Assembly: GCA_046595995.1 (NCBI GenBank)
Contig: JBKJNB010000140.1
Span: forward strand, 1 to 64,000
Length of the DNA: 64,000 bases
Direction of reading: 5' to 3'
Source of the DNA: JAWXBR01 sp046595995
GTDB lineage: Bacteria; Bacteroidota; Ignavibacteria; Kapaibacteriales; Kapaibacteriaceae
In this document: piece by piece, positions 45,457-55,770 of the stretch
Layout of the letters: each line of letters begins with the position of its first letter
How positions within the stretch are numbered: the stretch's first letter is position 1
The notes under the pieces: model-generated
What the model was told of the DNA's origin: nothing
Databases searched by the model: none
Seen by the model: only the letters and a program-made list of their open reading frames with translations
Translations under genes and position numbers: made by a program

Positions 45457-48400
45457 CGCAGCCAGAGTCATCCTCGGCGCGCAACGCAGCGGCGCTGCCC
45501 GGACGTGCTACCGTGAGCAACCGATTGCTTGCTGCAGTCGATTCCTGGAGAAATGGCAAAGGCGATGTTGTCTTTCTCGCTGGTGAGCCAGGCATGGGCA
45601 AAAGCGCATTGCTTTCGTGGGTCGAAGGCCTTCGCGACTCCAACACCATCATCCTGCGCGTCGATTGCCGTCCGCCCATCGGCACGTTTAACGTTAGTGC
45701 AATCGCACCGTTACAACCTTTCGGTCTTGCAATCGAGCAACTGTATTTGCAAACAGAAGAAAAAGCCCGCAAGCGACTAGTGCTGAATGTCGGTATGTCT
45801 GTTCTGTCTGCGATACCTGTAATAGGCGACTTCATCTATGCATTTAAGGCGGTATCGCAAGATCTGAACGAGTACAAGAAAGAGACAGCGGCACTGCAGC
45901 AGAAGAAGAAGGCTGCTGTGCAGGACTGTGTAGATACGCTACGCGAAATCGGTCGGCAAACACCATTCATTCTCCTTGTCGATGATGGACATTGGTCCGA
46001 CTCGCAATCGGTCGAAGTCGTGCGTCAGCTTCTTGGCATCGGCGAAGACATCCCGGTCTTAATTGTCTGGGCATACACGCCATCGATTGCACAGCGAGTG
46101 AACGTTCCACTCGCAACGCTGCTTCGCACTGCATCGTCTGTTGAACGTACAATGTCAATAGAACCGCTGCCAGCCGAGGAAACGCTGGCCCTCGTTCGGC
46201 TGCTCGTACCGAATGCATCCGTTAGCGCCGCAACGCTAAAGCGATTGCACGAACGCTCTGATGGCATACCAGGCATTCTAACAGAGTATGTGAAGTATCT
46301 CGAGCATGCAGGCTTTGTGCAATCAGACGGCACAATTGCTGACGATGGTGTTGATGACCTTGCAGTGAAGGGCAGTACACATCCGGCAACCGATGTTGTT
46401 CTCCGCGACATTTCCGAAGACGATGCCGTTGTCTTGTCGCTATGTGCCGCCGAGGGACGTGAGTTTACAGCGTTCATGGTATCGGAATTACTCAACGTTG
46501 ATGTAATCACGGCAATTCGAACACTACGTCGGTTGCAGGTGGCGACGGGTCTGTTTCAGAGCGTGGGCATGCGTACGCGTTATGGTGTAAAGACCACGAC
46601 CTACGAATTCACACAGTCGTTTGCCTTTACCTACTTTTTGCATCGTCCGGAATACGAAGAACGCAAGGCCGTGCATCAACGCATCGCCGAAATCCTCTCG
46701 CGAGAGTATGCAAATGCATCCCTTACCGAGGTGAGGCATCAACTCGCTGTCTTTATTGCGGCGCACAGTGTCGAGGCAGAAGATTCGGCAACTGCAGAGC
46801 GCATGCTTGCAGAGACTGCCGATGCTGCCGATGCTATGGGTGCACCCGAAGTAGCGCGATGGATACGCGAGAAGTATGGCACGTCTGCACCCGATGATAC
46901 ATCCAATGAGACAAGCGCCGAAGGCGTCGACGACAAAATTGCCGACGGTGTACAATCAGTATCGTTAACTCCGGGTGACGTTCTTGTCGAAGCTGCAGAA
47001 AGTCTACTGTCAGGCAACGCAAATGGGGCTCTTCGTCTGTCTATCGTGTGTTTGCAGGCACCTGGCGTGTTAAGCATACACGAACGTGTTATGCTTACGT
47101 GCATGGCTGCACGGGCGAACATAGAAATGAACAGACGTGAAGACGCAGAAGTGCTACTACGTCAGCTCGATGTTCTCTCTCTCTCTTCGGCCGATCGCTG
47201 CACTATTCTAAATGTACGGGCTGTATCATCGATGCATAATCGCAATCCACTCGAAGCACGCGCACACCTTCGCGAGGCTGCGACGCTTTCGACTTCACTG
47301 CCAGTGGCGTCAAGAATACTTACACTCGGCAACATCGTCACCACACTCCGCGCTGCTCAGGACCCGGATACACATCGTTACGAACGCACACTTAGAAAAC
47401 TCGTCGACGCCAGTGGCTGGTCTCGCGTTCGTGCAGATTTACAACTGTCACTTGCCCTCCTCTTTACGCTTGCCACTGCATTGGGTTCGGGAGCGGTGTG
47501 CTCTGCTGCTGTTGCGCAGGACAGTGTGAGAACAAACGTACACGAACGCCACATGGAGCGGGCACACCCTACGCCATCTAAAACCGCGAATGTGCCGTTA
47601 CTCCCGTTTGTGTTGCTGTCGCCGTTCCCATCGTCGTTCCTTAATGTGAACATGATAGCTCCCGAGACCGATCAGTCGCCAATGCAAAACGAATCGTCGA
47701 TTGCAATTAACCCAACCGATCCGTTAAATCTCATTGGCGCTGCTGTAGACTATAGAGCATCGAGTGCAACGTGGGTGTACCACACAACGAATGGTGGCAA
47801 GGCTTGGAGTAACACCAATCTTGGGTATGTGCGTCCAGGCTGGGCGTCGAGCAACGACCCGTCTGTTGCCTTTGACAAAGACGGACGTGGCTATTTGTGT
47901 TATGGGGGCTTTGGTCGCGACACAACAAAGCGCGGCGAGAACGGCGTGTTTGTAAGTATCACAACCGATGGTGGAAGATCGTGGGGTCCGACGCATATAC
48001 CCGTTATCGTTCACATCGGTAAACAAACTGCCGACTCGTCCTTCGAAGACAAGTACTACGTGCATGTCGATACAGCAGGTGCTTCGCCTTATAAAGGACA
48101 TGTTTATATTCCATGGAAACGCGTAATCAACCGCGACTCTTCCACACAGATCGTTATTTCTAAAAGCACTGACCGTGGTCTTACATGGAGCCGTCCAAAA
48201 AACGTTAGCGAGCGATTCTCGCGCACGAGCGAAGACACAACGTTCGGACAAAGTTTTCCTCTTGCACGTACAGGACCCGACGGATCTGTTCACCTGGTCT
48301 GGAACAGCGGCACGGAAAGCTCAGTGCGGTACGCGCGTTCAACGGACGGCGGCGCAACATGGACGCCTCCGCGCATTATTCACACGTATGCATCCTTCGG

Positions 48401-50324
48401 CACGAAGAGCAGGATAGGCACACAAGTAAACAGTCGCGTAAAAGGGTCTGTACGTGCTGAAGCGTATCCGACGCTTTCCATAGACAACACAAACGGTCCG
48501 CGCCGTGGCTGGCTCTACCTCTGCTGGGCCGCGGGTAAAGTCCCCGACATTTTCTTCAGTCGTTCGACAGACAATGGCGCCACGTGGAGTCCAAAGATCC
48601 TCGTCCACTCCGTTTCAACAAACGACCAATTCTGGCCTTGGATCTCTGTCGACCCAACTAGCGGCGATGTTGCGGTAATGTATTTCGACTCACGCGATGA
48701 CGACGCGAATATTCTAGTGAACACGTACGTGTCGCTTACGACCGATGGCGGTACAACGTGGACGGACAGACGCGTGGGCGACGGTGTGAACGATTTGCGC
48801 AATAACCCGTTCGACGGACGCACCTTCGCTGGTGACTACAGTGGTTGCGATTTCTATAATGGAAAAGTTTACCCGTCGTGGGTAGACATGCGCAACACCA
48901 CACAAACAAACATGGCCGATAACGATGTCTACACTTCAATTGTAGACACGAGGGCTCCGTCAGCACCTACGTCGTTCGAAGCCTCTGTAATTGCCGAGCA
49001 GCCAACACGTATTCAGCTCGATTGGTCGGCTGTAACCGTTAGCACATTCGGCAAGGCTCTTGACATGGCCACATCGCGTTATGTGCTCAGTCGCGAAGGC
49101 ACTGTAATAGCAACGCTGCCACTAACGACACTGTCGTACACAGACATGGGTCTAACCGCTCACAACCTGTACCATTACGCGCTTGCGGTTACAACTGCAA
49201 CCGATACAAGCATCACGCGATTAGATAGCGCTTTTGCAGGGGGCTCTAAGGCGCCAGGACGCACAACGTTGGTCGATGTTGAAGGGAACACCGCTCCGGA
49301 GTACAAGGCGATACTGACTGTGAGGCTTCCGGCGCTACGAGCGGATGGGATAACACCGTTAGTAAACCTTGCGAGTATTCGATTACACGCGTCTGAAAAG
49401 GTGTATGACCTTGATGTCTCCCAGACAGACACGGGCCGTACGCTTTCGTTCACTATTAATGTGTACAGCGCGGGCTGGTTCCACTTCTCTGCTCAAACCA
49501 TCGATGCGGATGGCAATGTTGGTGAGTCCTCCGATACGCTCGTGGAATTTATGCCTGGTATAATGGGCAGGGATTTTAATGGCCCAGAGCGTTTCGATAG
49601 CGTACCTAGATTTTGGGTAAAACGTGGAACATGGGGTCTCTCTACGAACGGATTCGGTCATGCATCTCCTACTTCGTACACAGATTCGCCAGCCGGACCG
49701 TACCTCGCAGTGGCGAGGGACACAGTGATTCTCAATTACATCGAGGTCCCCGTTCCACTTCTCGAAGGTTATGTCGGCCATCTGACATGGTTTGTCGCAG
49801 CGTTTGTAGACCCCTTGGATACTGTGTTTCTAGACATTTCTCGCAATGGTCCGGAAGGTCCGTGGACGACACACGCTTGGTGGAACTCGTCGCTAGAAAC
49901 ACGATGGGGTGACACGACAAAGGGCGATGACGCGTGGCGATACGGCTTCATAGAGACGGGTGGTGTTATTCTACCGCGCTTGCGTTTCAAGTCGAACGTT
50001 AGTCGTCAGTCCGATGGCTTCTACATCGACGATATTGGCATTGGCGCCGCTGTCTCGAGTGTTGACGACCGCACTCCTAGTCCCTTGGCCACAGCCCCTT
50101 ACCCGAACCCTTCGACCTCGCACGCTGTGTTTGGACTGCTGCGCGAAAGTGATATAGACCGTGTGACTGTTACGGACATAACGGGAGCTGATGTAAGCGG
50201 CAGATGGCAACAGCACGGACGTACCGTTGTGTTGGACGTGCGAACACTGACTGCGGGGGTGTATACCGTGACTCTGACCAGTGGCATGCACACGTCAACG
50301 TCACTCGTGAGAGTTATGCGTTAG
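45453..50324 (+). CDS. Fusion: AAA ATPase with TPR-like region, internal Sec signal, BNR domain and T9SS sorting end
   Basis: One uninterrupted 1623-residue frame joining two proteins. Residues 1-660: AAA_16-type ATPase with Walker A GEPGMGKS (44-51), Walker B FILLVDD (172-178), then a helical TPR-like region. Residues about 666-693: a Sec-signal-like stretch (LALLFTLATALG, cleavage-type SAAVAQ). After it come at least six Asp-box/BNR motifs (TTDGGRSW, STDRGLTW, STDGGATW, STDNGATW), a fibronectin-III-like domain, and a C-terminal sorting domain with PYPNPS and AGVYTVTL. No in-frame ATG precedes the internal signal. GTG start overlaps the upstream stop. This may be a polyprotein, a recent deletion fusion or an assembly collapse. 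Confidence 0.85.
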   Translation: MTQPESSSARNAAALPGRATVSNRLLAAVDSWRNGKGDVVFLAGEPGMGKSALLSWVEGLRDSNTIILRVDCRPPIGTFNVSAIAPLQPFGLAIEQLYLQTEEKARKRLVLNVGMSVLSAIPVIGDFIYAFKAVSQDLNEYKKETAALQQKKKAAVQDCVDTLREIGRQTPFILLVDDGHWSDSQSVEVVRQLLGIGEDIPVLIVWAYTPSIAQRVNVPLATLLRTASSVERTMSIEPLPAEETLALVRLLVPNASVSAATLKRLHERSDGIPGILTEYVKYLEHAGFVQSDGTIADDGVDDLAVKGSTHPATDVVLRDISEDDAVVLSLCAAEGREFTAFMVSELLNVDVITAIRTLRRLQVATGLFQSVGMRTRYGVKTTTYEFTQSFAFTYFLHRPEYEERKAVHQRIAEILSREYANASLTEVRHQLAVFIAAHSVEAEDSATAERMLAETADAADAMGAPEVARWIREKYGTSAPDDTSNETSAEGVDDKIADGVQSVSLTPGDVLVEAAESLLSGNANGALRLSIVCLQAPGVLSIHERVMLTCMAARANIEMNRREDAEVLLRQLDVLSLSSADRCTILNVRAVSSMHNRNPLEARAHLREAATLSTSLPVASRILTLGNIVTTLRAAQDPDTHRYERTLRKLVDASGWSRVRADLQLSLALLFTLATALGSGAVCSAAVAQDSVRTNVHERHMERAHPTPSKTANVPLLPFVLLSPFPSSFLNVNMIAPETDQSPMQNESSIAINPTDPLNLIGAAVDYRASSATWVYHTTNGGKAWSNTNLGYVRPGWASSNDPSVAFDKDGRGYLCYGGFGRDTTKRGENGVFVSITTDGGRSWGPTHIPVIVHIGKQTADSSFEDKYYVHVDTAGASPYKGHVYIPWKRVINRDSSTQIVISKSTDRGLTWSRPKNVSERFSRTSEDTTFGQSFPLARTGPDGSVHLVWNSGTESSVRYARSTDGGATWTPPRIIHTYASFGTKSRIGTQVNSRVKGSVRAEAYPTLSIDNTNGPRRGWLYLCWAAGKVPDIFFSRSTDNGATWSPKILVHSVSTNDQFWPWISVDPTSGDVAVMYFDSRDDDANILVNTYVSLTTDGGTTWTDRRVGDGVNDLRNNPFDGRTFAGDYSGCDFYNGKVYPSWVDMRNTTQTNMADNDVYTSIVDTRAPSAPTSFEASVIAEQPTRIQLDWSAVTVSTFGKALDMATSRYVLSREGTVIATLPLTTLSYTDMGLTAHNLYHYALAVTTATDTSITRLDSAFAGGSKAPGRTTLVDVEGNTAPEYKAILTVRLPALRADGITPLVNLASIRLHASEKVYDLDVSQTDTGRTLSFTINVYSAGWFHFSAQTIDADGNVGESSDTLVEFMPGIMGRDFNGPERFDSVPRFWVKRGTWGLSTNGFGHASPTSYTDSPAGPYLAVARDTVILNYIEVPVPLLEGYVGHLTWFVAAFVDPLDTVFLDISRNGPEGPWTTHAWWNSSLETRWGDTTKGDDAWRYGFIETGGVILPRLRFKSNVSRQSDGFYIDDIGIGAAVSSVDDRTPSPLATAPYPNPSTSHAVFGLLRESDIDRVTVTDITGADVSGRWQQHGRTVVLDVRTLTAGVYTVTLTSGMHTSTSLVRVMR

Positions 50325-50361
50325 TCGATTCTGTTTTGCTCGCGCTCTGCGCCCGTGTACG

Positions 50362-51423
50362 CTAATCGCCTTTAAGGCGGAAGGTGACGGTAGTGCCTTC
50401 GCCAACGACGCTTCTTACATCGAACGGCGCTTGGTGCGCTTCGAGGATGTGCTTTACAATGGCGAGTCCGAGTCCGGTGCCACCAACAAGACGCGATCGG
50501 TCTTTGTCGACGCGATAGAACCGCTCAAAAATGCGCGTGCGATCTTCATCGGGAATGCCAATGCCAGTGTCTGCCACAGACACTCGTATATACTGTTGCT
50601 CTGGCGTTGCACCCACTACTACGGTGCCTCCGACAACGTTGTACTTTATGGCATTGTCAACAAGGTTAGTGAGTACCTGGGTTAAGCGCTCTTTATCGCC
50701 GTAACACATTACTTCGGCAGGCATTGCGGTGTCGACAGTAAGTGTTACGCTGCGCTGCGTGGCGCCTATCTCTGAGGTATTCACGATCTCGCGAATGAGT
50801 TCGCTCATGTTGAAATACCGAAAACTCAAACGCAGTTCACCGCTCTCAATGCGCGATATGTCGATGAGATCACTCAGTAGAGCGTTCAGGCGCAATGCGT
50901 TCGTGTGAGCCTTACCCAGAAACTGTCTACTAACGGCGGGATCATCCATTGCACCGTCGAGCAATGTCTCTAGATAACCTTGAACGCTAAAGATGGGAGT
51001 GCGCAGTTCGTGTGATACGTTCGCAACGAACTCACTTCGCACACGCTCGAGGCGTCGCATTTCGTTGATGTCCTTCGTGGCCCTCTCAGCCAAACGATTA
51101 ACAGCATGCGCAACGAGTTGCACATCGAGAAATGCATTGTCATGCAACACGATGCGTGCAGACACAGCACCTTCGGTTATGCCGGTAGTAACTTTTGTTA
51201 TTTCATCGAGCGGACGAAGAAGACGGCTCTCAATAACGCGGGCGTAGAGAACCATGCAAATAACCGTAGCGCATACAACAACGCCTAGGTACATTAACAC
51301 GTGTGTTACATCGAGGTGCTCTCTGAGCACAAACAGCCCGACCAGACTAACGCCGATAAGGGAAAACGTTAGCCAGACGAACGTGAAGCCGCGTAGCGAT
51401 GGGCGCCGCAGGTTAGAAGCCAT
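50362..51423 (-). CDS. Sensor histidine kinase, PhoR-like
   Basis: A 353-residue kinase with two N-terminal helices (about 14-33 and 41-61) and almost no periplasmic loop, a HAMP-like linker, then the HisKA domain with phospho-acceptor His138 in SHELRTP. The ATPase part has the N box NLVDNAIKYN, DTGIGIP and GGTGLGLAIVK. The lack of a sensory loop fits PhoR, which reads phosphate status through PstSCAB-PhoU. It is 9 bases downstream of the response regulator. Confidence 0.9.
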   Translation of the reverse strand: MASNLRRPSLRGFTFVWLTFSLIGVSLVGLFVLREHLDVTHVLMYLGVVVCATVICMVLYARVIESRLLRPLDEITKVTTGITEGAVSARIVLHDNAFLDVQLVAHAVNRLAERATKDINEMRRLERVRSEFVANVSHELRTPIFSVQGYLETLLDGAMDDPAVSRQFLGKAHTNALRLNALLSDLIDISRIESGELRLSFRYFNMSELIREIVNTSEIGATQRSVTLTVDTAMPAEVMCYGDKERLTQVLTNLVDNAIKYNVVGGTVVVGATPEQQYIRVSVADTGIGIPDEDRTRIFERFYRVDKDRSRLVGGTGLGLAIVKHILEAHQAPFDVRSVVGEGTTVTFRLKGD

Positions 51424-51432
51424 GTAGCAAAG

Positions 51433-52134
51433 TTAGGCGTGTTCTCTGAAGCGATAGCCTACACCTTTAACTGTCTCAATCCAATGCGAATAGTCCCCCA
51501 GTTTTTCGCGGATTTTCGAGACGTGTACATCGACGGTTCGGTCAATCACGTATACGCTCTCACCCCAGATGCGCCGCAGTAGCGCTTCGCGGGTAAATAC
51601 CTTGCCGCGGTTCGAGGCGAGGAAGGCCAAGAGTTCGAATTCCTTCTTGGGGAAAAAGCTCTCCTTGTTGTCGATGCGCACCGTGTAGTTCTGGCGATTG
51701 ACTTCGAGAGCTCCGATACGCATGACTTCCGGGGCGGCAATTGTTTCTGTTCGAACCTTTTCGCTACCGCGTCGCAGTATGGTTTTAACACGGGCGAGGA
51801 GCACCCGCGGACTTACCGGCTTCTGGATATAGTCGTCGGCACCGAGTTCCAGGCCTAGTATCTGGTCTATTTCACCCGACTTAGCGGTTAGAAACACGAT
51901 GGCGGTGGCAGTAGTGGTCGGACTCTGCCGTAGTGCCCTGCATACCTCGAATCCGTCCATACCCGGCATCATGATGTCTAGAATTACCAGATCGGGTCTG
52001 ACTTTTTCCGCTAATTCGACTGCCGCTGTGCCATTTAAGGCAGTGAAGACTTTGAAGCCTTCCTTACCCAGGTTGTAGGATATGAGGTCGACGATATCCT
52101 GCTCGTCGTCAACTACGAGAATCTTCTTTTCCAT
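51433..52134 (-). CDS. PhoB/OmpR-family response regulator
   Basis: A 233-residue regulator. The receiver domain has DDE near residue 10, phospho-acceptor Asp53 in LVILDIMMPG and the conserved Lys in FLTAKSGE. The C-terminal winged helix carries IDRTVDVHVSKIREKLGD and ETVKGVGYRF. Together with the short-loop kinase it resembles PhoBR. AGGA lies about 8 bases before the ATG. The divergent spacer to the next gene holds the palindrome shared with the pstS upstream region. Confidence 0.92.
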   Translation of the reverse strand: MEKKILVVDDEQDIVDLISYNLGKEGFKVFTALNGTAAVELAEKVRPDLVILDIMMPGMDGFEVCRALRQSPTTTATAIVFLTAKSGEIDQILGLELGADDYIQKPVSPRVLLARVKTILRRGSEKVRTETIAAPEVMRIGALEVNRQNYTVRIDNKESFFPKKEFELLAFLASNRGKVFTREALLRRIWGESVYVIDRTVDVHVSKIREKLGDYSHWIETVKGVGYRFREHA

Positions 52135-52194
52135 GGTGCTTTCCTGACCTGTGGGTCACGTACAAACTTACAGCAAAGCCAAGGGTAAGACAGC

Positions 52195-52210
52195 GTTACG
52201 AAAGCGTAAC
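52195..52210. promoter_or_regulatory. Palindrome in the PhoB-like/T9SS divergent promoter region
   Basis: GTTACGAAAGCGTAAC: 6-bp arms around AAAG, with outer AAGAC/GTCTT sequences extending the symmetry imperfectly. It is 61 bases upstream of the regulator gene and 48 upstream of the exported-protein gene, and differs by one base from the core upstream of pstS at 18248-18263. Confidence 0.55.
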
Positions 52211-52257
52211 GTCTTGGTATCAGGGGCCAGTTCAAATCGTATTTTTCGGTTGCAGAC

Positions 52258-55200
52258 ATGTCCCCATCCCGACCATACTCCGTCCTGCTTATTTACCTCG
52301 CGCTTCTTACGATTGCAGGGGCTCGAGCGCAAGCGCAGACACCACGTTACGCTTGGAACTGGTATTTCGGTGACAAGGCGGGATTGACGTTTCGAAACGG
52401 ACTTGGCGAACCCATTTCAGATGGTCAGCTACAGACGAATGAAGGCTCGGCATCGACTTCCGATCCGGTTACGGGCGCGTTACTGTTCTACACCGATGGT
52501 GTAACGGTCTGGAATCGCCTGCATGAAGTAATGCTAAACGGCCTCGACCTTAATGGCGACGCGTCGACAAGTCAGAGCGCAATTATCGTTCCCGTGCCCG
52601 GCTCGGCATCTCTCTACTACATTTTCAACCCTGCACCTATCACTGCGCCTGCATTGAACGGCCGTTGCTACTGTTTGTATTATTCAATTGTCGACATGCG
52701 CAGAGGCGATGGCTACGGTGAAGTCATTTCAAAAAATCTGCACCTTTACGATGACATTACAGAACACATCGCCGCGGTGGCCGATTGTAAGAATGAAGGT
52801 TGGTGGCTTGTTGTGCGCAGTCGAAACACACGACACTTCTATTCATTTCATGTCGAACGCGGACGCATCAATCCGCAGCCTGAAATTAGTGACGCGGGCA
52901 ATCCATTGCTGATGGTTCAAAGTGCGGGCAACATGCAGATCTCGCCGAACGGCCGGAAGCTTGTCATAACATCTGTGTCGGGCAACTCGCAGCTATACGA
53001 CTTTAATGTGTCTACAGGCAAGGTAGAAAACGCAGTTAGTTTGTTTCCACCGGCCATTCAAGGCATTCATTATGGCACGGCCTTCTCGCGCGAGGGCGAC
53101 CGTGTCTATGTAGCAGTTTCGACTGCCAGCGGCGGCACCACGCCTACAAAAATCTATCAGTTCGATGTCTCTGCCGCAGCAAGCAAACTCATTCAAGATT
53201 CGCGAGCCATCGTTGGCCTGTTGCCGAATACCAGCGAATGGACACCAATGCAGCTGGGTCCGGACGGACGCATCTATATCGGACGTCCGAAGGAAGGCTA
53301 CCTGGCAACAATTTCGAATCCGAATGAAGACGCCGACAGTGTGCGATTTCAGGACAGCGTTATTAAACTTGGCAACATTTGCCGCAATGGGTTGCCGACG
53401 TTCTCTGCAGAATTCCTTGGCTTTGGTAGTACTGCCGTTACATACTGCGAGGCACCAATAGCCGGCTTCTCTACAGACAGCGGCTGCGTTGGCGCCTGCC
53501 TGTCATTTCCCGACCAATCGGTTGGCAGTGTCGATTCGTATGAATGGTTCTTTGAGGGGGCTACTCCTTCAACTTCCGTGCGGAAGGATCCTGGTTCGAT
53601 CTGTTACCCGGCAGCGGGCGTGTTTGCTATTCGCCTAGTCGTTAAAAATTCGTTTGGCGAAGACACTGCAGTCTCTACCGTGCGCATTCTGCCACGACCC
53701 TATATCGAAGTCGATTCTGTACTCGAGATATGTCCAGGCCAAAGCATTCGCCTCAACGCACGCGGAGCTTTTAAATACAGGTGGGAGCCATCTCGCACGC
53801 TGAACAATCCAACATCGCCCACACCGATTGCTACGCCAGAAACAACGACACGCTACACTGTTATCGGCAGTGGCACCAATTCCTGCAAAGACACCGCATC
53901 TGTTCTTGTGCGCGTGCGCAGCTTGGGCGCCGGACCCGACAAGACAATGTGCCGTGGTGGCGAAGTCGTTCTTGAAGGCTTCGGTGCCGAATCGTATTTG
54001 TGGAGTCCAGCAACGGGCCTTAGCGACGCGACAGCGGCGCGACCCCTCGCGCGACCCCTACAGACAACAACATACGTCGTACGCCTCCGCTTTGGCATCT
54101 GCGAAACGTCTGACACGGTTGTCGTGAATGTTGTCGACACGTTCTTGGTTGCCGTTAGCGGAGCACGCGAAGTATGTATAGGCAGCGCAGTGCCGGTTCG
54201 CGTCTCAGGCGGCGATGTGTATCGGTGGTGGCCTACGCAGGGCGTGGCAGATCCGCTTGCAGGCAGCACGACGATTTCTCCTACATCAACATCGACATAC
54301 TACGTTGAAGCACGCTCGGGCAATTGCATAGACACCGCTAGTATTACGATTGTGGTTTTCGATGGTGTTCGGATTAACGCCGGACCCGATGCAAGCTCAT
54401 GTGAAGGCAGTGTGGCTGTTCTCCAGGCAACATTGTCAGGCGATACAGCAACCGCAGCACGCACGCGCGTGTCTTGGAGTCCGTCAGCAGGTCTCGATAC
54501 CGACACAGGTCTCGTTGTGCGTGCACTCCCATCAGTGCGCACAGAGTACATCGTAACCGCAACCGACGCCAATGGTTGCATTGCTTACGATACGGTCGTG
54601 GTGAGCCTCAGGAACCCTCCGTTAATAGAAGCCGGCCAAGACGAAGGTATCTGCGCTGGTGGTTCAGTACAGCTCTTTGTGAGCGGAGCAGCAGATGAGT
54701 ACTCGTGGTTTCCAACAACCGGCTTGAACGACGCAACGTCGCCCGCACCTGTTGCAGACCCTACGGTGTCGACGACCTACGTGGTTACAGCTCGAACTGG
54801 TGGATGCACAGCATCGGATACAATTCGTGTGAACGTTTCATCGCTCGACCTTCGCCTTTCAGCCGACGTGTCTATCTGTCAGGGCTCTGAAGTAATGTTG
54901 CGCGCTGACGGTGCATCGCGTTACGATTGGTCTCCGACAGACGGGTTAAGCGATCCGACAATCGCAACACCTGTTGCTTCGCCTACTGTAACGACAACGT
55001 ACCTGGTGCGAGGCACCGACGCTTTCGGCTGCGAAGACGTTAAGACAGTGCGTGTTACCGTTCTCGATGCCTTACAGCTAACGCTCATTGCCGCCACTGC
55101 ATCCGCGCGGGCAGGTGCAGAAAACCTTGGCATACCCGTGTTTGTAGAGGTAGACCCCGCACTGTTGCCGTTGCACATCGATAGGCTCAAGGCAAAGTTG

Positions 55201-55740
55201 CTAATCGACGTATCTGTCTTCTTCCCAACCAGTGTCGATCGTGGTAGTTTTTCTTCGTCTATTGGAAGCAATGATCGGGTAACGCGTATTGAACTAGAGA
55301 ACATTACGATCGTATCGCCACGCCAGAAACTTACCGAAGTGCGCGGCGTTGTGCTCGCGGGCTCGGTGCAAGTTGCGTCTCTGCGCTGGGGTGAAGTAAT
55401 CTGGGAACGTCCGACGTGTCCGGTTACACGCACCGAAGGCGGCTTCCTCTTTATATCGGGGTGTAACCTCGCAAGCCGTGTGCTTCGTCAGTTCTCAACG
55501 GCTTCACTTACCATTCATCCAATGCCCGAGTCTGGCATCATGGCTGTCGATGTTTTCGGTGACGAGCCAGGCACGTATTCGATACGCGTTGTTTCGATAG
55601 ACGGACGTGTAGTTGTTGAGCAGATCGTGGCGACCGGCATTAACGAAATAGACATGTCGGGTGTAGGGTCGGGCTTGTACTTCGTGTCCTTCAGCACGCA
55701 ATACCGCACAGAAACAGTACCCATGTCTTGGGTGCGCTAG
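52258..55740 (+). CDS. Large T9SS cargo protein with beta-propeller and SprB-like modules
   Basis: A 1160-residue exported protein (signal about 1-26, ending ARAQAQ). Residues 30-400 resemble the Bacteroidota N-terminal propeller seen in similar proteins (NWYFGDKAGLTF, LLFYTDGVTVWNR). A PKD-like domain follows (SFPDQSVGSVDSYEW), then six modules that start with a Cys (EICPGQSIRL, TMCRGG, EVCIGS, SSCEGS, GICAGG, SICQGS) and end with TTTYVV-type strands. The C-terminus is a sorting domain (SGLYFVSFS). It is probably an adhesin or surface structure; the ligand is unknown. Confidence 0.88.
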   Translation: MSPSRPYSVLLIYLALLTIAGARAQAQTPRYAWNWYFGDKAGLTFRNGLGEPISDGQLQTNEGSASTSDPVTGALLFYTDGVTVWNRLHEVMLNGLDLNGDASTSQSAIIVPVPGSASLYYIFNPAPITAPALNGRCYCLYYSIVDMRRGDGYGEVISKNLHLYDDITEHIAAVADCKNEGWWLVVRSRNTRHFYSFHVERGRINPQPEISDAGNPLLMVQSAGNMQISPNGRKLVITSVSGNSQLYDFNVSTGKVENAVSLFPPAIQGIHYGTAFSREGDRVYVAVSTASGGTTPTKIYQFDVSAAASKLIQDSRAIVGLLPNTSEWTPMQLGPDGRIYIGRPKEGYLATISNPNEDADSVRFQDSVIKLGNICRNGLPTFSAEFLGFGSTAVTYCEAPIAGFSTDSGCVGACLSFPDQSVGSVDSYEWFFEGATPSTSVRKDPGSICYPAAGVFAIRLVVKNSFGEDTAVSTVRILPRPYIEVDSVLEICPGQSIRLNARGAFKYRWEPSRTLNNPTSPTPIATPETTTRYTVIGSGTNSCKDTASVLVRVRSLGAGPDKTMCRGGEVVLEGFGAESYLWSPATGLSDATAARPLARPLQTTTYVVRLRFGICETSDTVVVNVVDTFLVAVSGAREVCIGSAVPVRVSGGDVYRWWPTQGVADPLAGSTTISPTSTSTYYVEARSGNCIDTASITIVVFDGVRINAGPDASSCEGSVAVLQATLSGDTATAARTRVSWSPSAGLDTDTGLVVRALPSVRTEYIVTATDANGCIAYDTVVVSLRNPPLIEAGQDEGICAGGSVQLFVSGAADEYSWFPTTGLNDATSPAPVADPTVSTTYVVTARTGGCTASDTIRVNVSSLDLRLSADVSICQGSEVMLRADGASRYDWSPTDGLSDPTIATPVASPTVTTTYLVRGTDAFGCEDVKTVRVTVLDALQLTLIAATASARAGAENLGIPVFVEVDPALLPLHIDRLKAKLLIDVSVFFPTSVDRGSFSSSIGSNDRVTRIELENITIVSPRQKLTEVRGVVLAGSVQVASLRWGEVIWERPTCPVTRTEGGFLFISGCNLASRVLRQFSTASLTIHPMPESGIMAVDVFGDEPGTYSIRVVSIDGRVVVEQIVATGINEIDMSGVGSGLYFVSFSTQYRTETVPMSWVR

Positions 55741-55770
55741 CTTTGCAGGGAAGGCAAACCACAGCGGTTC

